The position numbers and the translations under genes were made by a program. Shown in pieces: positions 53,563 through 63,674 of a stretch of DNA of 64,000 nucleotides. The DNA is taken from contig NZ_CP109162.1 in assembly GCF_035920445.1 (NCBI RefSeq), positions 8,184,001-8,248,000 of the forward strand, given 5' to 3'. Numbering within the stretch: the stretch's first letter is position 1; every line of letters begins with the position of its first letter. The stretch comes from Nocardia sp. NBC_01730 (lineage in GTDB: Bacteria; Actinomycetota; Actinomycetes; Mycobacteriales; Mycobacteriaceae). The notes under the pieces were generated by a model that saw only the letters and a program-made list of their open reading frames with translations, was not told the origin of the DNA and made no database searches.

Positions 53563-54435
53563 CTATCCGAACAGCGCTGCGGCCGTGGTCGGGTAGCGGC
53601 TCAGCTCGCGACCGGCCGCCGCGTCCTCGGCGGCCGCGAGGATCTCGTATATGGCCGCGTGCTCGCCCGCCGCGGCGGCGTCGGCCGCCCTGCCGAGGAT
53701 CGCCTCGTGTGATTCCACCGCGTCACGGTGGTCTCCGAGCACCGTCTGCAGCTTCTTCGCGTGCCTGCCGAGATCGGCGGCGTCCTCGCCGACGGTCTGC
53801 TCGGCCGCTTCGCACGAGTAGCGCAAACGCTTGGCGCTCTTGCGAACATCGTGCAGCAGCTCGATCCGCTCGGTGGCGGTGACCGTGGGTTCGGCGCGAA
53901 CGAGGGACCCGACCCGGTCGAGGTCGCGTCGCAGCACCTCCCCGAAAAAGTCCGCGGCGTGCGCCGCGGCGCGGGAGCGGCGCAGCGGGGGATCGGTGCG
54001 CCACTCGGAGAGCTCGGCCCGCAGATCGCGGTAGCGCCCGCTGTCCAACGCCTTCAGGACCACGTCGTGCGCCGCTCGGTAGCGGTGCCGCTCGGCGTTC
54101 ACCAGCCGGGCGGTGACGGCGTCGAGGTCGGCGCGCGAGGTCTGCCCGGCATGGTCGGCCAGCAGCGTCTCGAAGCGGTCGGCGCGCACCTCCGCGTCGC
54201 GGGCCTCCCCGAGCAATCCGGCGAGCCATTTGAGTTCCGCGCCCATCGCGGCGACTGGTTTCCTGCCGAACAGCCTGCGATAGGACCGCAGCACACTGCG
54301 CAGCCTGCGGGTGGCCACCCGCATCTGGTGCACCGAATCCGGTGTGTCGGAACGGACCTCGGGTTCGGCGGCCAGCAGCCGGTCGACGTCGTCACCCAGT
54401 GCGGTGACGAACGCGCTCCCGGCCGTGGTCGCCAT
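53563..54435 (-). CDS. CHAD-domain protein
   Basis: 290 residues. CHAD domains are helical bundles with conserved histidines that bind polyphosphate. Visible: SVHQMRVATRRLRSVLRSYR near residue 34 (the H...R-x-x-R-R-L-R core), DAEVRADRFE, a second copy of the pattern in LLHDVRKSAKRLRYSCEAAE. ATG 54435, two bases after the stop of the pip gene, so the two are a unit. The frame is open further upstream but is antisense to nothing protein-like there; that part shadows pip. Compare Rv2226, which lies in the same neighbourhood of M. tuberculosis. Confidence 0.9.
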   Translation of the reverse strand: MATTAGSAFVTALGDDVDRLLAAEPEVRSDTPDSVHQMRVATRRLRSVLRSYRRLFGRKPVAAMGAELKWLAGLLGEARDAEVRADRFETLLADHAGQTSRADLDAVTARLVNAERHRYRAAHDVVLKALDSGRYRDLRAELSEWRTDPPLRRSRAAAHAADFFGEVLRRDLDRVGSLVRAEPTVTATERIELLHDVRKSAKRLRYSCEAAEQTVGEDAADLGRHAKKLQTVLGDHRDAVESHEAILGRAADAAAAGEHAAIYEILAAAEDAAAGRELSRYPTTAAALFG

Positions 54436-54437
54436 GT

Positions 54438-55400
54438 TTAACCCGCCTTCGCGAATCGGTCGGTCGCTTCGACCAGGTGATGTGTGATACCGGGCTCGTT
54501 GGCCGTGTGCCCTGCGTCGTCGACGATGCGCAGTTCGGAACCGGGCCACGCCCGATGCAGGTCCCACGCGCTGACCGCCGGGCAGACGATGTCGTGGCGG
54601 CCATGCACGATCACGGCGGGTATGTGCGCGATGGCGCCGATATCGCGCAGCAACTGTCCCTCGTCGAGGAAGCCACCGTGGCGGAAGTAGTGGTTCTCGA
54701 TCCTGGCGAAGGCCAGCGCGAATCTGGGCTGGGCCATTTCGGCGACCCGATCCGGTTGCGGTAGCAGCGAACTTGTGGCGCCCTCCCAGGTGGACCAGGC
54801 GACGGCGGCCGCGCTGGCGGCCTCGTCGTCGGCCGAGTGCAGCAGGTGGTGGTAGGCCTCGACCAGATCCTGGTCGCGTTCGGCCTCGGGCACCGGCGCG
54901 AGGAACTTCGCCCACTCCTCGGGGTAGACGTAACCCGCGGCGCCGTTGTAGTACCAGTCGATTTCCTTGCGGCGCACCAGGAATATGCCGCGCAGCACGA
55001 GCTCGGTCACCCGTTCGGGATGCCGCTGTGCATAGGCCAGCGCGAGCGTCGAACCCCACGAGCCGCCGAACACCTGCCAGCGCTCGACGCCGAGTTGCTC
55101 GCGCAGCGCCTCGACGTCGGCGATCAGGTGCTGGGTGGTGTTGTGCTCCAGACTCGCGCCGTCGGCGACGTGCGGGGTGGAGCGACCGCAGCCACGCTGG
55201 TCGAACAGCACGATCCGGTAGGCGTCCGGGTCGAAGAACTGCCGATGGAACGGCGCGGTGGCACTGCCGGGACCGCCGTGCAGGAACACCACCGGCTTGC
55301 CGTCCGGATTCCCGCTGACCTCCCAGTACAGCGACTGGCCTTCGCCGACGGCGAGCATGCCGGAGTCGTGGGGTTCGATCTCGGGGTAGCGGGTGCGCAT
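54438..55400 (-). CDS. pip: Proline iminopeptidase
   Basis: 320 residues, an alpha/beta hydrolase releasing N-terminal proline from peptides. Signature: VVFLHGGPGSATAPFHRQFF, FDQRGCGRSTPH, nucleophile GGSWGSTLALAYA, acid/base VHGRHDIVCP and DDAGHTANEPG, all as in classic PIP of this size. ATG 55400. Followed two bases later by the CHAD gene. Confidence 0.93.
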   Translation of the reverse strand: MRTRYPEIEPHDSGMLAVGEGQSLYWEVSGNPDGKPVVFLHGGPGSATAPFHRQFFDPDAYRIVLFDQRGCGRSTPHVADGASLEHNTTQHLIADVEALREQLGVERWQVFGGSWGSTLALAYAQRHPERVTELVLRGIFLVRRKEIDWYYNGAAGYVYPEEWAKFLAPVPEAERDQDLVEAYHHLLHSADDEAASAAAVAWSTWEGATSSLLPQPDRVAEMAQPRFALAFARIENHYFRHGGFLDEGQLLRDIGAIAHIPAVIVHGRHDIVCPAVSAWDLHRAWPGSELRIVDDAGHTANEPGITHHLVEATDRFAKAG

Positions 55401-55413
55401 TCGGTCTTCTCGA

Positions 55414-55842
55414 TCAGAACGCCAGACCGGAGGCCAGGTCCGGGATCCCCAGGGCGTCTATGGCCTGCTGACGCACATCAGGGCAGCTCTTGATGGCGGC
55501 GCGATCGATGATCGCCTTGTCGGCCAGCACCGCGGCGTTGATGGCGCCGTTGCGCAGCGCCCACTCGTGCACGAGCGCGTTCAGCCCGATCTTGCCCAGC
55601 GTCCCACCCTGTATCCGCCAATTCGTCAGTTCCGGCCGGAGCATGTCGCACAGCTGAGCCGCGGACGCGTCGCTGACCTCGGGACTGGCCTGCGTGCTGT
55701 GGCTGGTGGTCGGGCCCGCTGATGCCGTGGTCGAACTCCCGGTCGGAGCGGGGCTCGACTCGCTGCCACAGGCGGTGAGTGCTGCGGCGCAAACACCCGC
55801 GATCAGCAGTGTGCTGCGGGAAATCCAACGGCTGTGCGGCAT
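55414..55842 (-). CDS. DUF732-like lipoprotein
   Basis: 142 residues from ATG 55842, preceded by AGAGGT. Lipoprotein signal: ISRSTLLIAGVCAAALTAC, with the lipobox LTAC. A Ser/Thr/Ala/Pro linker, then a helical domain with two cysteines (SAAQLCDMLRPELTNW ... AAIKSCPDVRQQAIDAL), the DUF732 arrangement. Outer-face lipoprotein of unknown function. The frame continues upstream as Arg/Ser-rich shadow sequence. The 260 bases before it, toward panB, show no gene. Confidence 0.78.
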   Translation of the reverse strand: MPHSRWISRSTLLIAGVCAAALTACGSESSPAPTGSSTTASAGPTTSHSTQASPEVSDASAAQLCDMLRPELTNWRIQGGTLGKIGLNALVHEWALRNGAINAAVLADKAIIDRAAIKSCPDVRQQAIDALGIPDLASGLAF

Positions 55843-56102
55843 CGGTACCTCTGCTCGTGTCGGTATTGTCGGCATCGAGTCTGCCATTTTTTCCGCTGAC
55901 CGGCCCGTGCCCGGTCGGTTTCGCTGGGAATATGCAGCGGAAGTCCGCGCGCCGCTCGTCCGGCAACTCGTCGAGGGAGTCGCCGGTGACCTCGATCCCA
56001 TCGGTCGTCAGCACCGCGCGGACCCACACCACCAGCGGTTGACGCCAGCGGTGCGACGGGTGCGTGCACCGCTCCGCGGTTATCGCCCGGTCCGACCGTC
56101 GT

Positions 56103-56960
56103 TCAGAAGCTGTGCTCCGGTCCGGGGAAGGTGCCCCGGCGCACCTCGTCGGCGTAAGCGGCCGCGGCGGCGCGCAATTCGTCACCGATGTGGCCGAACC
56201 GCTTGACGAACTTGGCGGTCTTGCCGCTGGTGTAGCCCGCCATGTCCTGCCAGACCAGTACCTGCGCGTCGGTGTCGGCGCCCGCGCCGATGCCGATGGT
56301 CGGAATGGTCAGCTTGCGGGTGACCTGTCCGGCCAGCTCGGCCGGCACCATCTCCATGACCACGGAGAACGCGCCCGCCTCCTGCACGGCGATGGCGTCG
56401 GCGATCAGCTGCTCGGCGGCGTCGCCGCGCCCCTGCACGCGGAAACCGCCCAGGGTGTTCACGCTCTGCGGGGTGAAGCCGACGTGCGCCATGACCGGAA
56501 TGCCCGCGGAGGTGACCAGCGCGATCTGCTCAGCGACGCGCTCGCCGCCCTCCAGCTTCACCGCGTGCGCCCCGCCCTCCTTCATGAAGCGGGTCGCGGT
56601 GGCCAGCGCCTGCTGCGGCGAGGACTCGTAGGTGCCGAACGGCAGGTCGGCCACCACCAGCGCGTGCGGAGCGCCGCGCACCACGCCGCGCACCAGCGGG
56701 ATCAGTTCGTCGGCGGTGATCGGCACGGTGGTGTCGTAGCCGTACACGACGTTGGCCGCGGAATCGCCGACCAGCAGCACCGGGATGCCTGCCTCTTCGA
56801 ACAGCCGCGCCGAGGAGTAGTCGTAGGCGGTCAGCATCGCCCAGCGCTCGCCGTCGGCCTTCATCTGCTGCAGGTGGTGCACCCGGGTCTTGCGCACCGC
56901 CTTCTCGGTCGCGGTGGACACCGCGCCGTAGGCAGGGGTTTCCGAATCGGATACGGACAT
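56103..56960 (-). CDS. panB: 3-methyl-2-oxobutanoate hydroxymethyltransferase PanB
   Basis: 285 residues. Adds a hydroxymethyl group from methylene-THF to 3-methyl-2-oxobutanoate, the first step to pantoate for CoA. TIM-barrel motifs: [77 protein letters not shown]. The two adjacent ATGs at 56963 and 56960 both follow AAAGGGACG; the second has better spacing. Orthologue of Rv2225 and divergent from the Hip1/CaeA-like gene as in mycobacteria. Confidence 0.95.
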   Translation of the reverse strand: MSVSDSETPAYGAVSTATEKAVRKTRVHHLQQMKADGERWAMLTAYDYSSARLFEEAGIPVLLVGDSAANVVYGYDTTVPITADELIPLVRGVVRGAPHALVVADLPFGTYESSPQQALATATRFMKEGGAHAVKLEGGERVAEQIALVTSAGIPVMAHVGFTPQSVNTLGGFRVQGRGDAAEQLIADAIAVQEAGAFSVVMEMVPAELAGQVTRKLTIPTIGIGAGADTDAQVLVWQDMAGYTSGKTAKFVKRFGHIGDELRAAAAAYADEVRRGTFPGPEHSF

Positions 56961-57142
56961 CATCGTCCCTTTCGTCTGTGTCGCCTCGGGGCCCGTCCGG
57001 GTCCCCGGGTTGTCTGACGAAAACCAGTGTGCCACCCGCCGCCGGGGCGGATTAAGGGCCGTGACCGGTGCAATTGGTCACAGCGCCGCAGAGGTTTGCC
57101 CGATGGCGGCGTCGGTGTTTTCCCGATGGCACTATCAAGGGC

Positions 57143-58678
57143 ATGTCGATGGTGCGAAGTGGGCGCGGTGTGCTCGTGGTGGCGGTGCTGGCGTTGGTTG
57201 CCGCGGGGTGCGCTGTCACCCGTGACGAGCCGGGTACCGCGATGCCCGCGCCGCCCACCGGGCTGGAGAAGTTCTACGGGCAGACGGTGCGGTGGGGCGG
57301 CTGCGCCGGATTCGGCGGAGCGGACGACCGCTTCCCCCCGAACGCGGAGTGCGCGCGGATCGCCGTGCCGGTGGACTACGCGGCGCCGGACGGACCGACT
57401 GCGCAGATCGCGGTATCCCGGATCAAAGCGACGGGTGAGCGCCTCGGTTCGCTGCTGATGAACCCGGGCGGCCCAGGGGAGTCCGGCCTGACCATGTCGT
57501 TCCTCGGTAACAAGACCCCGCTGGCCGAGCGCTTCGACCGGGTCGGCTTCGACCCGCGCGGCGTCGGCTCCTCGACCCCCGCGATCGTCTGCCAGACCGC
57601 CGAGGAGCAGGACGCCGAACGCGCCGAGCCGCAGGAAGACAACTCGCCCGAGGGCATCGCCGACGCGGAGGCCGACAACCGCAGGTACGTGGACCGCTGC
57701 CTCGAACGGACCGGCAAGGACTTCCTCGCGCACGTCGGCACCCGCGAGGTGGTACAGGACCTTGATGTCATGCGCGCCGCGCTCGGCGACGCGAAGCTCA
57801 GTTACCTCGGCTACTCCTACGGCACCAGGATCGGCTCGGCGTACGCGGAGAAGTTCCCGACGCACGTGCGCGCCCTGGTGCTGGACGGCGCGATCGATTC
57901 CTCGCAGGACCCGGTGCAGGAGTCGCTGCGCCAAGCGGCGGGCTTCCAGAAGGTGTTCGACGCCTACGCCGCGGACTGCGTGCGGCAGCCGGACTGCCCG
58001 CTCGGCACCGATCCGGCGCAGGCCGTGCAGCGGTTCCGTGAGCTGGTGAACCCGCTGTGGGACAAGCCGGTCGCGACGACCGACCCGCGCGGGCTCAACT
58101 ACGGCGACGCGCTCACCGGCGTGCGCCAGGCGCTGTACTCCGACGAACTGTGGAAGGTGCTCACACTCGGTCTGTCCGAACTGCGCGAGGGCCGGGGCGA
58201 CACCCTGCTGTCGCTGGCCGACCTGTACGACGGCCGCCGCGACGACGGCACCTACAGCAACACCAGCGATGCGTTCAACGCCATCCGCTGCATGGACGAT
58301 CCGCGCATCGGTGACCGCGGCGTCACCGGACAACAGGACACCGAATACCGCAAGGCGGCGCCGTTCTTGGACGACGGGCACGGCACGGGGGCGGCGCCGC
58401 TGGAGCTGTGCACCTCGTGGCCGGTGCCCAACACCACTGAACCGCACCGGATCGCGGTGAACGGGCTGCCGAAGACGGTGGTGGTGTCCACGACCGACGA
58501 TCCGGCGACGCCGTACCAGGCCGGGGTCGACCTGGCCGAGCAGCTGGGCGCCGCGCTCATCACCTACCGGGGCAGTAGGCATACGGTGGCGCTGGCGGGC
58601 GGCGTGCCTTGCGTGGACGACGCGGTCGTCGGCTATCTGGTCGACCTGACCGAACCCGCGCCGGGCCTCACCTGCTGA
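57143..58678 (+). CDS. caeA: Hip1/CaeA-like lipoprotein serine protease/esterase
   Basis: 511 residues, TAP-type alpha/beta hydrolase anchored outside the membrane. Lipoprotein signal GVLVVAVLALVAAGC with Cys after AAG. Catalytic motifs: MNPGGPGESGLTM (oxyanion), the nucleophile elbow LSYLGYSYGTRIGSAYAEKF (Ser near 225), VVVSTTDDPATPY (acid) and GSRHTVALAG (base). The M. tuberculosis orthologue Rv2224c (CaeA/Hip1) lies between panB and glnA2 as here and is a cell-envelope protease/esterase involved in resistance and immune modulation. Start at 57143; another ATG two codons later is possible. Confidence 0.9.
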   Translation: MSMVRSGRGVLVVAVLALVAAGCAVTRDEPGTAMPAPPTGLEKFYGQTVRWGGCAGFGGADDRFPPNAECARIAVPVDYAAPDGPTAQIAVSRIKATGERLGSLLMNPGGPGESGLTMSFLGNKTPLAERFDRVGFDPRGVGSSTPAIVCQTAEEQDAERAEPQEDNSPEGIADAEADNRRYVDRCLERTGKDFLAHVGTREVVQDLDVMRAALGDAKLSYLGYSYGTRIGSAYAEKFPTHVRALVLDGAIDSSQDPVQESLRQAAGFQKVFDAYAADCVRQPDCPLGTDPAQAVQRFRELVNPLWDKPVATTDPRGLNYGDALTGVRQALYSDELWKVLTLGLSELREGRGDTLLSLADLYDGRRDDGTYSNTSDAFNAIRCMDDPRIGDRGVTGQQDTEYRKAAPFLDDGHGTGAAPLELCTSWPVPNTTEPHRIAVNGLPKTVVVSTTDDPATPYQAGVDLAEQLGAALITYRGSRHTVALAGGVPCVDDAVVGYLVDLTEPAPGLTC

Positions 58679-58842
58679 ACCCGTCGAGTCCCGGTTCGAT
58701 CGCTGCTGAACGGTTGACGTCGAGCCGGAAAACCTCACAAAACGGACGATCCGGCTGTGTGAAGTCTTCCGAAAACACCTGCTCGGCATTCTTAAGCGTG
58801 TATGTAACACAGATTTAACGCCAGGTGCTTACGCTCGCGGGC

Positions 58843-60183
58843 ATGGATCGCCAGAAGGAATTCGTGCTGCGGACGCTCGAAGAGCGGGACATCCGCTTCG
58901 TACGTCTCTGGTTCACCGACGTCTTGGGCTATCTGAAGTCCGTCGCGATCGCTCCCGCCGAGCTGGAAGGCGCGTTCGAGGAGGGGATCGGCTTCGACGG
59001 CTCGGCCATCGAGGGCTTCGCACGTGTCTCGGAGGCCGACATGGTCGCCCGGCCGGATCCGTCGACCTTCCAGGTGCTGCCGTGGTCCTCCAGCAAGGGC
59101 CACCAGCACTCCGCGCGCATGTTCTGCGACATCACCATGCCCGAGGGCTCGCCGTCCTGGGCCGACCCGCGCCACGTGCTGCGCCGCCAGCTCAACAAGG
59201 CGGGTGACGTGGGCTTCAGCTGCTACGTGCACCCCGAGATCGAGTTCTTCCTGCTGAAGAACGGTTCGCATGACGACGCCTCGCCGATTCCCGCCGACTC
59301 CGGCGGCTTCTTCGACCAAGCCGTGCACGATGCGGCGCCGAACTTCCGCCGCCACGCCATCGACGCGCTGGAGTCGATGGGCATCTCGGTGGAGTTCAGC
59401 CACCACGAGGGCGCACCGGGCCAGCAGGAGATCGACCTGCGCTACGCCGACGCGCTGTCCATGGCCGACAACGTGATGACCTTCCGTTACCTGATCAAGG
59501 AAGTGGCGATCGACGAGGGCGTGCGCGCGACGTTCATGCCCAAGCCGTTCGCCCAGTACCCCGGTTCCGCGATGCACACGCACATGAGTCTGTTCGAGGG
59601 CGAGTCGAACGCCTTCCACGATCCGGACGACCCGATCAACCTGTCGGCGACGGCGCGGGCGTTCATCGCGGGCATCCTCGAGCACGCGCCGGAGATCAGT
59701 GCGATCACCAATCAGTGGGTGAACTCCTACAAGCGCCTCATTCACGGCGGTGAGGCGCCCACCGCGGCCTCGTGGGGCCGATCCAACCGCTCCGCGCTGG
59801 TGCGCGTGCCGATGTACACGCCGAACAAGTCGTCCTCGCGCCGTGTCGAGATCCGCAGCCCGGACTCCGCATGCAACCCCTACCTGACCTTCGCGGTGCT
59901 GCTCGCGGCAGGTCTGCGTGGCATCGAGAAGGGCTACACGCTTCCGCCGGAGGCGGAGGACGACGTGTGGTCGCTGACCACCGCCGAGCGACGCGCCATG
60001 GGCTTCCGTGAGCTGCCCGGCACGCTGGACGAGGCACTGCAGGCGATGGAGCGCTCCGAGCTGGTCGCCGAGACCCTCGGCGAGCACGTGTTCGACTTCT
60101 TCCTGCGTAACAAGCGCAGGGAGTGGGCGGACTACCGCAGCCAGGTGACGCCTTTCGAGCTCAAGGAATACCTGGGGTTGTAA
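58843..60183 (+). CDS. glnA2: Glutamine synthetase, GlnA2 type
   Basis: 446 residues. Makes glutamine from glutamate, ammonium and ATP. Motifs: IGFDGSAIEGFARV, the metal/substrate HPEIEFFLLK, HHEGAPGQQEIDLRYADA, KPFAQYPGSAMHTHMSLFEG, SYKRLIHGGEAPTAASWGRS and RSPDSACNPYLTFAV. The MDRQKEFVLRTLEERDIRF start is that of mycobacterial GlnA2 (Rv2222c), so ATG 58843 is preferred over the upstream in-frame start at 58825. A Tyr is present at the spot where the adenylylated Tyr of GlnA1 lies (GYTLPPE). Next to glnE. Confidence 0.95.
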   Translation: MDRQKEFVLRTLEERDIRFVRLWFTDVLGYLKSVAIAPAELEGAFEEGIGFDGSAIEGFARVSEADMVARPDPSTFQVLPWSSSKGHQHSARMFCDITMPEGSPSWADPRHVLRRQLNKAGDVGFSCYVHPEIEFFLLKNGSHDDASPIPADSGGFFDQAVHDAAPNFRRHAIDALESMGISVEFSHHEGAPGQQEIDLRYADALSMADNVMTFRYLIKEVAIDEGVRATFMPKPFAQYPGSAMHTHMSLFEGESNAFHDPDDPINLSATARAFIAGILEHAPEISAITNQWVNSYKRLIHGGEAPTAASWGRSNRSALVRVPMYTPNKSSSRRVEIRSPDSACNPYLTFAVLLAAGLRGIEKGYTLPPEAEDDVWSLTTAERRAMGFRELPGTLDEALQAMERSELVAETLGEHVFDFFLRNKRREWADYRSQVTPFELKEYLGL

Positions 60184-60240
60184 CCCAACGGATGTCCGGC
60201 GTCGGCGTGCCGACGACCTCGGCCATGTAATTTGAGAGCC

Positions 60241-63200
60241 ATGGTCCGGCCACCGTCTGCCCGTTCCGCTGTACCCGGCGTCGGTCGGCTCGGATTGCTC
60301 GAGCCGTCCGCTGCCGCCTCGCTGCGTGAATTGGGCTGGGACAACGTCGAAAGTATCCCCGTGCTGTGGGCGCTGTCCCGCGCGCCGGATGCCGATCTCG
60401 CGTTGAGCACGCTCATGAGGCTACGTGAGAGCATCGGAACAGGCTGGAACGCGCTGGATTCGACGATCCGCACGGACAAGTCGTTGCGTGGCAGGCTGTT
60501 CGCTCTGCTCGGTGCCTCCGGCGCGCTCGGTGACCACTTGGTCGCCGACCCGTCAGCCTGGGAGATCTTGCGCCGCAAGGAATTACCCGGGCGTGACGAG
60601 CTCGTCGCCGATCTGCTCCGCGTGGTCGACGCGGCGCCGGAGGAGGGCCCCAACGCGGGCCCGATGCTGTTCCGGGCTGGCATCTCCGGTCCCGAGGTGG
60701 TGGCGCTGCTGCGCAAGCGCTACCGCGACCAGCTGATGCTGCTCGCCGCGCTCGACCTGGCGGCCACCGTGGAGAACGAGCCGGTGCTGCCGTACCAGGT
60801 GGTCGGCAGGCATCTCGCCGACTCGGCCGATGCCGCCGTGACCGCGGCATTGTCGGTAGCGGTCGCGCGGGTCTGCAAAGACGGGCCGGTGCCGGTGCGG
60901 TTGGCCGTGATCGCCATGGGCAAGAGCGGCGGGCGTGAGCTGAACTATGTCAGCGACGTCGACGTCGTGTTCGTCGCCGAGCCCGCCGACACCACCGCAA
61001 CCCGCATGGCGGCCGAGATGATGAGCGTGGCGAGCCAGGCGTTCTTCGATGTCGACGCGGCGCTGCGGCCGGAGGGCAAGGCGGGGGCGCTGGTGCGCAC
61101 GCTGGAATCGCACGTCGCCTACTACAAGCGGTGGGCGCGTACCTGGGAGTTCCAGGCGCTGCTGAAGAACCGGCCGATGACCGGCGATCTCGCGCTCGGC
61201 GAGGAGTACCGCGATGCGCTGATGCCGATGGTCTGGTCGGCGTCCGAGCGTCCCGATTTCGTCGCCGACGTGCAGGGCATGCGCCGCAGGGTGGAAGACC
61301 TGGTGCCCGCCGATCTGCGCGAACGCGAACTGAAGCTCGGGCACGGCAGCCTGCGCGATGTCGAATTCGCCGTGCAGCTGCTGCAATTGGTGCACGGGCG
61401 GGTGGACGAGACCTTGCATGTGCAGGGCACCGTCGAGGCGTTGACCGCGCTGGCGGCGGGCGGATACGTCGGCCGTGACGACGCCGCGAACCTCAACGCG
61501 TCCTACGAATTCCTGCGTCTGCTCGAACATCGGCTGCAGTTGCAGCGGTTGCGTCGCACACACACGCTGCCCGCCCCCGACGACGAGGAGGGTATGCGCT
61601 GGCTGGCCCGCGCCGCGCACGTCCGGCCGGACGGCAGGCAGGACGCGGTGGGCGTGCTGGCCAGTGAGATCCGCCGAAACGCGGTGCGGGTGCGGCGTTT
61701 ACACGCCAAGCTGTTCTACCGTCCGCTGCTGGAATCCGTGGCGCGGCTGGACTCCGACGCGCTGCGGCTGAGCCCGGAAGCCGCGATCCGGCAGCTCGCG
61801 GCACTCGGCTATGTCGCGCCGGAACACGCGCTCGGACACCTGAAAGCGCTGACCGGCGGGGTGTCGCGCAGGGGACGCATCCAAGCCTTGCTGCTGCCGA
61901 CGCTGCTCGAATGGCTCGGTAACACGCCGAATCCCGACGCGGGCCTGCTGGCCTACCGGCGGGTTTCGGAAGGGCTTGCCGACCAGATCTGGTTCCTGCG
62001 CGAGCTGCGCGACGAGGGGGCGATCGCGCAGCGGCTGATGATCGTGCTCGGCTCCTCGGAGTATCTGCCCGACTTGCTGATCAACGCGCCGGAGACGATC
62101 CGGATGTACGCCGACGGACCCGGCGGTCCGCTGCTGCTCGGTCCGCAGCCCGAGGACGTCGCGCGCGGCATCCTGACCGCCGCCGCACGCTACGACGACG
62201 CGAAACGCGCGGTAGCCGCGGCACGTTCGCTGCGCAGACACGAGCTGGCACGAGTGGCCTCGGCCGACCTGCTCGGCATGCTCGACGTGCCGCGGGTGTG
62301 CCAGGCGTTGTCGTCGGTGTGGGTCGCGGTGCTGGAGGCGTCGCTGCGCGCGGTGATCCGGGCAAGTGAGGCGGAGCGGGGCGCGCCGGCACCCGCCGAT
62401 CTCGCGGTGATCGGCATGGGCAGGCTCGGGGGAATGGAGCTGGGTTACGGCTCCGACGCCGACGTACTGTTCGTGTGCGACCCGAGGCCGGGCGAGGACG
62501 AGACCAAAGCCGTCAAGTGGGCGATCGGCGTGGCGGACCGGGTGCGGCAGCTGCTCGGGGCGGCGAGCACCGATCCGCCGCTGCACGTCGACGCCGGGCT
62601 GCGGCCGGAGGGGCGCAACGGGGCGCTGGTTCGCACGCTGGCCGCCTACGCCGCCTACTACGAGCAGTGGGCACAGCCATGGGAGGTACAGGCGCTGCTG
62701 CGCGCCCACCAGGTGGCGGGCGATCAGGAACTCGGGCTGCGGTTCCTGCACATCATCGACAAGGTGCGGTATCCGGAGGGCGGCGTCTCGACCGATGCGG
62801 TCCGCGAGATCCGGCGCATCAAGGCCAGAGTCGATGCCGAGCGGCTGCCGCGCGGCGCCGATCCGGCCACCCACACCAAGCTGGGACGTGGCGGACTCGC
62901 CGACATCGAGTGGACCGTTCAACTGATGCAGCTGCGCCACGCCCATGACGTCCTCGGCCTGCACAACACCTCGACGCTGCAATCGCTGGACGTGATCGAG
63001 GAAAACAAGCTGCTGGCCGCCGCGGACGTCGCGCTGCTGCGCGACGCGTGGCTCACCGCGACCAAGGCCCGCAACGCGCTGGTCCTGGTCCGCGGCAAGC
63101 CGACCGATCAGCTACCCGGCCCCGGCCGACTGCTGTCGGCCGTCGCACGCGTAGCGGGATGGCCCAACGACGACGGCAGCGAATTCCTCGACCACTACCT

Positions 63201-63252
63201 GCGCGTAACCCGCCGCGCCAAAGCGGTGGTGGAGCGGGTATTCGGTGCATGA
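60241..63252 (+). CDS. glnE: Glutamine synthetase adenylyltransferase/deadenylylase GlnE
   Basis: 1003 residues, normal full length. It switches glutamine synthetase activity by adding and removing AMP. Two nucleotidyltransferase domains are present: [19 protein letters not shown] (about residue 225, deadenylylase half) and [20 protein letters not shown] (about 725, adenylyltransferase half), each followed by the companion helical domain ([33 protein letters not shown]). ATG 60241, nine bases after an in-frame TTG (60232). It lies 57 bases after glnA2, as in mycobacteria, so they are probably one unit. Confidence 0.95.
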   Translation: MVRPPSARSAVPGVGRLGLLEPSAAASLRELGWDNVESIPVLWALSRAPDADLALSTLMRLRESIGTGWNALDSTIRTDKSLRGRLFALLGASGALGDHLVADPSAWEILRRKELPGRDELVADLLRVVDAAPEEGPNAGPMLFRAGISGPEVVALLRKRYRDQLMLLAALDLAATVENEPVLPYQVVGRHLADSADAAVTAALSVAVARVCKDGPVPVRLAVIAMGKSGGRELNYVSDVDVVFVAEPADTTATRMAAEMMSVASQAFFDVDAALRPEGKAGALVRTLESHVAYYKRWARTWEFQALLKNRPMTGDLALGEEYRDALMPMVWSASERPDFVADVQGMRRRVEDLVPADLRERELKLGHGSLRDVEFAVQLLQLVHGRVDETLHVQGTVEALTALAAGGYVGRDDAANLNASYEFLRLLEHRLQLQRLRRTHTLPAPDDEEGMRWLARAAHVRPDGRQDAVGVLASEIRRNAVRVRRLHAKLFYRPLLESVARLDSDALRLSPEAAIRQLAALGYVAPEHALGHLKALTGGVSRRGRIQALLLPTLLEWLGNTPNPDAGLLAYRRVSEGLADQIWFLRELRDEGAIAQRLMIVLGSSEYLPDLLINAPETIRMYADGPGGPLLLGPQPEDVARGILTAAARYDDAKRAVAAARSLRRHELARVASADLLGMLDVPRVCQALSSVWVAVLEASLRAVIRASEAERGAPAPADLAVIGMGRLGGMELGYGSDADVLFVCDPRPGEDETKAVKWAIGVADRVRQLLGAASTDPPLHVDAGLRPEGRNGALVRTLAAYAAYYEQWAQPWEVQALLRAHQVAGDQELGLRFLHIIDKVRYPEGGVSTDAVREIRRIKARVDAERLPRGADPATHTKLGRGGLADIEWTVQLMQLRHAHDVLGLHNTSTLQSLDVIEENKLLAAADVALLRDAWLTATKARNALVLVRGKPTDQLPGPGRLLSAVARVAGWPNDDGSEFLDHYLRVTRRAKAVVERVFGA

Positions 63253-63437
63253 CGCGGCGAAATCGGCTGTCGCTCATACGGCGCAACGGAAGCTGCGCAG
63301 ACGGGCTGCCAGGACCACCGCGGCCAACCGCCAGGGGTTGAAGCTCCGAGCCTTCGCGACAAACTCGCTACGCCGTCGCCAGTAGCGACGCGAGGTGGAG
63401 ACGCCGGTTGTGCTGTTCGTTTCCGAAGGGCCCGGGC

Positions 63438-63674
63438 TCAGCGGCGCAGGGCGGTCTCGCGTTGCATATGCGTTAGCTTCTCGGGGTTGCGTACGGCGTA
63501 GAGCCCGGTGATGAGGCCGTCGTCGATGCGCACCGCCATGACGGTGTCGATCTCCCCGCCCCGCCGGAGAAGCAGCGCCGGGTAGCCGTTGATCTGTACC
63601 GGCTCGACCGTCATCTCGGCGCCGATCTTGGGCAGGCTGCCCGCCAGTAGACCGGATACCAGGTCGGCCCCCAC
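63438..63674 (-). pseudogene. ECF41/SigJ-like C-terminal fragment
   Basis: Only the SnoaL-like tail of an ECF41 sigma factor is present: VGADLVSGLLAGSLPKIGA, then VQINGYPALLLRRGGEIDTV, then DGLITGLYAVRNPEKLTHMQ, matching the tail of the intact gene at 31014 (including its NPDKL motif, here NPEKL). The sigma regions 2 and 4 are missing; similarity starts near base 63690 and a stop closes the frame at 63801-63803. It is a truncated remnant that nothing nearby completes. Confidence 0.7.
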